The notes under the pieces were generated by a model, which was not told the origin of the DNA, did not search any database, and worked only from the letters and a program-made list of their open reading frames with translations. A stretch of DNA of 64,000 nt from Ruminiclostridium cellobioparum subsp. termitidis CT1112 (GTDB taxonomy: Bacteria > Bacillota > Clostridia > Acetivibrionales > DSM-1351), in the NCBI RefSeq assembly GCF_000350485.1, contig NZ_AORV01000065.1:417667-481666 (forward strand), in the 5' to 3' direction. Made by a program: the position numbers and the translations under genes. Position 1 is the stretch's first letter; the number at the start of each line of letters is the position of its first letter. Shown piece by piece: positions 60,009-64,000 of the stretch.

Positions 60009-61280
60009 TTAGTTTTCCAATTGATCACGATAGCTTTTAGGTGTCACACCGGTCACTTTTTTAAAAAGAGAACTGAAATAGCCCTGTTCCTTTATTCCTA
60101 CCTGATAGGCCACCTCATACAGTTTCAAAGATTTATCCTTCAGCAGCTCCTTTGATCTGGCAATACGTTTATCCCGTATATACTGGCTGAAGGTCATGCC
60201 CACTTCCCTGCTGAAAAGATCCGACAAATACCATACATTGAGATAGACCGCTTCGGCCACTTCTTTTAAGGAAATGTCCTCCTGGTAATTCTTATCGATA
60301 TATTCAATGGCTTCAGCTATGGATTTCGAATATACATTTTGATTGACATCATATTTTAAATCCTGAAAATATAAAACAGGTTCGTTGTTATTCACAGCTT
60401 TATCCAGAGCATAATTGGCCTGATTATAGCAGTCAAACAGTTCCTCTATTTCAGTCTTCACCTCACTTGCGCCAATATGTATTTTTACTTCGAATTTTTC
60501 CCACAGCATATTGACTGCCCGGATGGATAAGTCTCTGACATAATCCTGCCAGCTGTCTTTGAGGAAGCTGTTCTCGGAAATGACAGTAAAATTTTGAATG
60601 CTTTCGGTAAGAAGTATATAGTGGCCTGCCTCATTTATAATTTCAGAAAAAATATTCTTTACTATAAAATCCATCAGCACAACATCCTCATAATCGGAAC
60701 CGAAATTTTTGTTTTGGGACTCATAGTTAACATTTAGCACCATGAAGGTTTTAAAGTCTATTTCGTATTCACTGCATTTCTGCAGGACATCCACACTTAC
60801 AGGCAATAACCCGTTCATAACGTCCCGGAGAAATTTTTCTCTCAACGCCGTCTTGTTTTCACCGAGTTTTTTAATCAGATCATTTTGAAAATTCTGCTTT
60901 TCCCTTCTCTCCCTCAAATGCGTTTCAGCTCTTGTAAGGCTTTCAATGATGTCGTTATACCGTGTGGGCTTAAGCAGATAGTCAAATATATTCAGTTTGA
61001 TTGCCTTTTGGGCATAATCAAATTCCGAATAGCCGGTGAGGAGTATCACCAGGATATCCTGATTTATCTTTCTGATTTTTTCGGCCAGCTCTATACCCGA
61101 GATGTTATACATGCGGATATCTGTTATGACTACATCAGGGCAGAGTTTTTCAATAACCGGCAGGGCATCTTCACCGCTGTTGCATTCCGCAACAATAGAC
61201 CAATCCCGGTCTAACCGTTTTATAACGGTACTGATCCCTTGCAGCACGATACTTTCATCATCTACCAATATAATTTTCAT
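60009..61280 (-). CDS. AraC-type response regulator without adjacent kinase
   Basis: A 423-residue YesN-like regulator: receiver with DDE near 6 and phospho-Asp in DVVITDIRMY (about 54), a ~190-residue middle region, and a C-terminal AraC domain (DISLKEVAEAVYLNVWYLSDLF; KLYEVAYQVGIKEQGYFSSLF). Residue after the phospho-site is Tyr where Pro is usual (RMP to RMY). Start behind GAGGGGGG. Heads the carbohydrate locus, just upstream of the GH94 importer operon it probably controls; its kinase would be the one at 50621 or one elsewhere. Confidence 0.91.
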   Translation of the reverse strand: MKIILVDDESIVLQGISTVIKRLDRDWSIVAECNSGEDALPVIEKLCPDVVITDIRMYNISGIELAEKIRKINQDILVILLTGYSEFDYAQKAIKLNIFDYLLKPTRYNDIIESLTRAETHLRERREKQNFQNDLIKKLGENKTALREKFLRDVMNGLLPVSVDVLQKCSEYEIDFKTFMVLNVNYESQNKNFGSDYEDVVLMDFIVKNIFSEIINEAGHYILLTESIQNFTVISENSFLKDSWQDYVRDLSIRAVNMLWEKFEVKIHIGASEVKTEIEELFDCYNQANYALDKAVNNNEPVLYFQDLKYDVNQNVYSKSIAEAIEYIDKNYQEDISLKEVAEAVYLNVWYLSDLFSREVGMTFSQYIRDKRIARSKELLKDKSLKLYEVAYQVGIKEQGYFSSLFKKVTGVTPKSYRDQLEN

Positions 61281-61345
61281 AATAAGCCCCCCTCTATATT
61301 TTATCCTATAGCAGCGGGGGATTTAAATGAGGTGATTTTCAGATT

Positions 61346-62470
61346 TCATTTGTGATTTTCGGAATGTGAATGAGTATGATGCATATCCGGCGTATGCCTG
61401 TGTATGTGTTCCATTCTCTTATGAGTATGAATATGACTGTGCTCACTTTCAACTTTATAATCATGTATGTGGGTATGATGATCATCGCTGTGGTTGTGCC
61501 GGTGTTCGTGGGTGGTTTCCTGGTGTATGTGCATGTGTTTGTGGTGCTCCGCTCCTGCGAAATATGCACCTGTTATCATTATTACCAGTGCAATAATAAA
61601 CGACGTGGTAATTTGCTGGCTAAATATTATAACAGATAAAAGCACCCCGATAAAAGGAGCCACGGCATAATAGGCACTTGTTCTTGCAGCACCAAGTTCC
61701 CGTTGCGCAATAATATAAAAATATATGCTGAGGCCGTAGGCTACAAAACCCAGCAATAATGCCATAAATATGTATAAAATGTCTGTGCTGTACTGCTTTA
61801 ACACAAGTGCGATCACCATTGATCCCATACCTGATCCAAACCCCTTGACTATGACTATTTGCAAAGGATCCTTCAAAGACAGCATGCGGGTACAGTTGTT
61901 TTCAAAGCCCCAGCAGATACATGCCAGCAGAACAAATATTGAGCCTGTTGAAAATGAAATGCTGTGAAAATCCTCAACTGATAAAATCATACTTGACAAG
62001 GTTATCAGTGAAATAGCGATCCACATTCTTTTTCCAATAGCCTCTTTGAATATCAATAAGGCTATAAGCGACGTGGCTACAATTTCAAAGTTGTTCAGCA
62101 GGGATGCATTTGCAGAGGTTGTCATGGTCAGGCCCAGCATGAGGCAAACAGGTGCAGCTATATCAAGGACAATCATGCCGATGATATACGGCATTTCTTT
62201 CCTTGTCATCCGGGCTTCAACCCGTTCATTTTTGCCAAGTCTCTTTATAATATTAATTGTCAGCATTCCTATGCCCGCCCCCAGATACAGCAGCGAAGCC
62301 ATCAAAGTAGAAGGTATTTCTGCCAGTAATAGCTTTGAAACAGGCGAGCTTATTCCAAAAAGTGCCGCAGCCAGTATTGCCATAAATATTCCTGTTGCTT
62401 TATTTTTCACAATTTCAATATCCTCCGTATCCTCCGTATCCTCCGTCATCAGCCTTCTGATATCGTTCAT
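61346..62470 (-). CDS. EamA-family transporter with His-rich C-terminal tail
   Basis: A 374-residue, ten-helix DMT exporter with two EamA repeats (FMAILAAALFGISSPVSKLLL; GSIFVLLACICWGFENNCTR). The last ~65 residues contain more than 20 His, largely in HxH and HxHxH patterns (HHKHMHIH, HSHIHTH, HHTHSHSENH), as in metal-sensing or metal-sequestering tails. The N terminus has TED-TED-TED from a 9-bp tandem repeat (near 62425-62451) that also contains GGAGG, so translation could start later (GTG before KNKATGIF). The ATG at 62470 has no clear ribosome site. Confidence 0.85.
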   Translation of the reverse strand: MNDIRRLMTEDTEDTEDIEIVKNKATGIFMAILAAALFGISSPVSKLLLAEIPSTLMASLLYLGAGIGMLTINIIKRLGKNERVEARMTRKEMPYIIGMIVLDIAAPVCLMLGLTMTTSANASLLNNFEIVATSLIALLIFKEAIGKRMWIAISLITLSSMILSVEDFHSISFSTGSIFVLLACICWGFENNCTRMLSLKDPLQIVIVKGFGSGMGSMVIALVLKQYSTDILYIFMALLLGFVAYGLSIYFYIIAQRELGAARTSAYYAVAPFIGVLLSVIIFSQQITTSFIIALVIMITGAYFAGAEHHKHMHIHQETTHEHRHNHSDDHHTHIHDYKVESEHSHIHTHKRMEHIHRHTPDMHHTHSHSENHK

Positions 62471-62526
62471 CTAAATATCACTGTCAATATTTAGTTTATT
62501 ATACTTATTATTTGTTTTCAATGCAT

Positions 62527-62571
62527 AAAAAAAATTGCCTGTCTTGAGGTTTCATCCTCAAGGCAGGCAAT
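62527..62571 (-). terminator. terminator of the SLH protein gene
   Basis: ATTGCCTG-t-CTTGAGG pairs with CCTCAAG-g-CAGGCAAT around TTTCAT, with an eight-base T-run on the minus strand. Confidence 0.92.
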
Positions 62572-62620
62572 ACCAAATGAATATAAATAAACTAAAAACT
62601 ACTTTCCATTTATTAGGTTT

Positions 62621-64000
62621 TTATATAAGCTTTGATTTTTGCAATAGATTTCTGACGATAACAGCTACCTCAGCCTTTGTGATATTGGACTTTGGTGCTA
62701 TAATACCATTGCTTTGTCCCTTGACCAATTCAGCTTTAAGGCATGCAGCTATTGCTGCTTTAGAATATCCTGCGGCTTTAGTTCCATCCTTAAATGCCGA
62801 CAGCAGCTTTTCCTGTTCCCCGGAAGCCAATTGAACCTTCAAGCCTGTAATATCCATTGCCTTTGAAATAATGGCCATAGCCTGTTCACGGGTCACCTTA
62901 TCATTTGGTCCGAATTTTCCATTGCCGTAGCCTGCCACCAGACCATACTCACTTGCAATGAATACCGCGTCATAATACCACTTATCCTTTTGCACATCAG
63001 TAAAGTTGGATTTTCCCGTTCCGGGACGCATTAATCCAAGTCCGTTTACAACAATTGCTGCAAATTCCGCTCTGGTAATATCTTTTTGCGGTTCGAACAT
63101 TCCGTTGGCGCTGCCGGTAATTACAAGTCTTGAGCCCATATCATCAACAGCGTCTTTAGCCCAATGCTTTTCAACGTCGGCAAAAGTTCTGGGGCTCCAT
63201 ATTACAGAATAGGAGCTATTGGTTAAGCTGTTTATTCTGGCATAGTATTTTCCGTCTACAACCGTAATTTGAGTCGGTACATGTGAGAAGGTACCGTTTG
63301 AATTATATACCACTCCTGTAGTTATTTTGGATGTATCTGCTCCCTGGGGAACAGCAAGCATCCTCTCAACATAACCGTTGAATTTTGTTACAGCCACTGA
63401 TGAACTTCCCTTGTAGCAGGTAATATCAAAGTCAACCGGATTTACAACAACCTTATAGCCTTTGCTGTTTGCGGTATCTTCAACAAGTTTGGCAGTGTCA
63501 TCCGAAGAAGCCGAAATTTTTATGTCAACGGTGATATCCTTAAGCGCTGTCTGCCTGCCAAGCTTCTCACTTAAATCATCAATATTTATTTGTGCTGCCG
63601 GTATAGTGTATATGGCATTTTCTGTTTTGATTTCCAGTATGGCCCGTTTTGATTCCATGTATTTTACAATCTGCCCATTTAGCTTGCTTACGTATATATC
63701 AGCAGATTTTTTGACGGGAATTGTAACAATTGCATTATTCCCTTCCTGCTCTATTTTTTCTTTTACTTTATTTTCATCAATGGTGAAAGTTAAAACCGAC
63801 TTGCCGTCCACTTTTGCTGTAGTAACAGTTGCCGCATTCTGGGTTTTACCGTTAACCAGTATAATAACGCCGGTATCTTCGGCGGCAGGAGTCTGAACAG
63901 GTTTACTATTTGTGCTGCTTCCGCTATTTCCACTGCCGTTATTTCCTCCGCCATTATTTCCTCCGCCATTATTTCCTCCGCTGTTGTTCCCTCCGCCGTT
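62621..64000 (-). CDS. SLH-domain cell-surface protein (N terminus beyond window)
   Basis: 459 residues are visible and the frame is open to the right edge, so the signal peptide and N-terminal part are missing. From the edge: a Gly/Asn-rich linker with GGNNG-type repeats (about 1-38), a beta-rich region (VILVNGKTQNAATV... to about 260), then three SLH repeats (FADVEKHWAKDAVDDM; FTDVQKDKWYYDAVFIAS; AFKDGTKAAGYSKAAIA) to the C terminus. SLH repeats bind pyruvylated secondary wall polymer and hold the protein on the cell surface. The exported domain is unknown. A strong terminator follows. Confidence 0.9.
   Translation of the reverse strand, partial: NGGGNNSGGNNGGGNNGGGNNGSGNSGSSTNSKPVQTPAAEDTGVIILVNGKTQNAATVTTAKVDGKSVLTFTIDENKVKEKIEQEGNNAIVTIPVKKSADIYVSKLNGQIVKYMESKRAILEIKTENAIYTIPAAQINIDDLSEKLGRQTALKDITVDIKISASSDDTAKLVEDTANSKGYKVVVNPVDFDITCYKGSSSVAVTKFNGYVERMLAVPQGADTSKITTGVVYNSNGTFSHVPTQITVVDGKYYARINSLTNSSYSVIWSPRTFADVEKHWAKDAVDDMGSRLVITGSANGMFEPQKDITRAEFAAIVVNGLGLMRPGTGKSNFTDVQKDKWYYDAVFIASEYGLVAGYGNGKFGPNDKVTREQAMAIISKAMDITGLKVQLASGEQEKLLSAFKDGTKAAGYSKAAIAACLKAELVKGQSNGIIAPKSNITKAEVAVIVRNLLQKSKLI

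Overview
The window looks like a chromosomal segment of an anaerobic, spore-forming, cellulosome-type clostridium (Clostridium cluster III / Ruminiclostridium-Acetivibrio-like). The evidence is a type I dockerin protein, an S-layer-homology (SLH) protein, a GerA-type germinant receptor operon, a Spo0E-like phosphatase, a trimeric [FeFe] hydrogenase, sugar ABC systems driven by YesM/YesN-type two-component pairs, and a GH94 glycoside phosphorylase. AT-rich spacers, strong GGAGG ribosome sites and many hairpin terminators fit a low-GC Firmicute. The species cannot be fixed from sequence reading alone.

Layout. 1-5.1 kb (minus strand): hydrogenase operon of NuoE-, NuoF- and HydA-type subunits, then a tiny Cys-rich ORF and a separately promoted 2Fe-2S ferredoxin plus Fe-S protein (cut by the left edge), with a Rex-like operator at that second promoter. 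5.2-17.6 kb: housekeeping and accessory single genes (PNPOx-like protein with a 3' frameshift, aldo/keto reductase, metallopeptidase, GNATs, ArsC/Spx-like protein, PilZ protein, nuclease-like protein, CPBP protease, MFS pump with its MarR regulator). 17.6-18.1 kb: a cluster of MITE-like palindromic elements, with a further fragment near 9.3 kb. 18.2-21.4 kb: TetR-controlled ABC exporter operon. 21.6-29.7 kb: sugar-binding protein, two permeases and a NanA/DapA-like aldolase, divergent from a sensor kinase/AraC-type regulator pair. 29.7-33.8 kb: spore germination operon (A-C-D-B order). 34-38.5 kb: small proteins, a DacF-like carboxypeptidase and a DUF362-dockerin protein. 38.6-43.1 kb: LolD/FtsX-type ABC exporter with a divergent TetR. 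43.1-46.1 kb: radical SAM/SPASM enzyme, Spo0E, small C-protein-like XRE regulator, Rrf2 regulator and methyltransferase. 46.2-61.3 kb: a large carbohydrate locus. 61.3-64 kb: EamA transporter with a His-rich tail and an SLH protein cut by the right edge.

The 46-61 kb locus can be read as one programme. An ABC importer brings in an oligosaccharide, a GH94 enzyme splits it by phosphorolysis, and a phosphopentomutase, ribokinase-like kinase, RbsD/FucU mutarotase and SIS isomerase handle a sugar or sugar phosphate. A sensor kinase/regulator pair with its own orphan binding protein, and a second AraC-type regulator, sit within it. The pentose-handling enzymes beside a GH94 phosphorylase are the best candidate here for an undescribed pathway.

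A second theme is a roughly 45-bp leader repeat, ending in the ribosome binding site and start codon, found in front of five unrelated coding starts or remnants between 7.7 and 34.1 kb. Several regulator-operator pairs can also be read directly from the sequence (MarR/MFS, TetR/ABC, Rrf2/methyltransferase, XRE C-box, AraC-type direct repeats). No rRNA, tRNA, CRISPR array or intact insertion sequence was seen.
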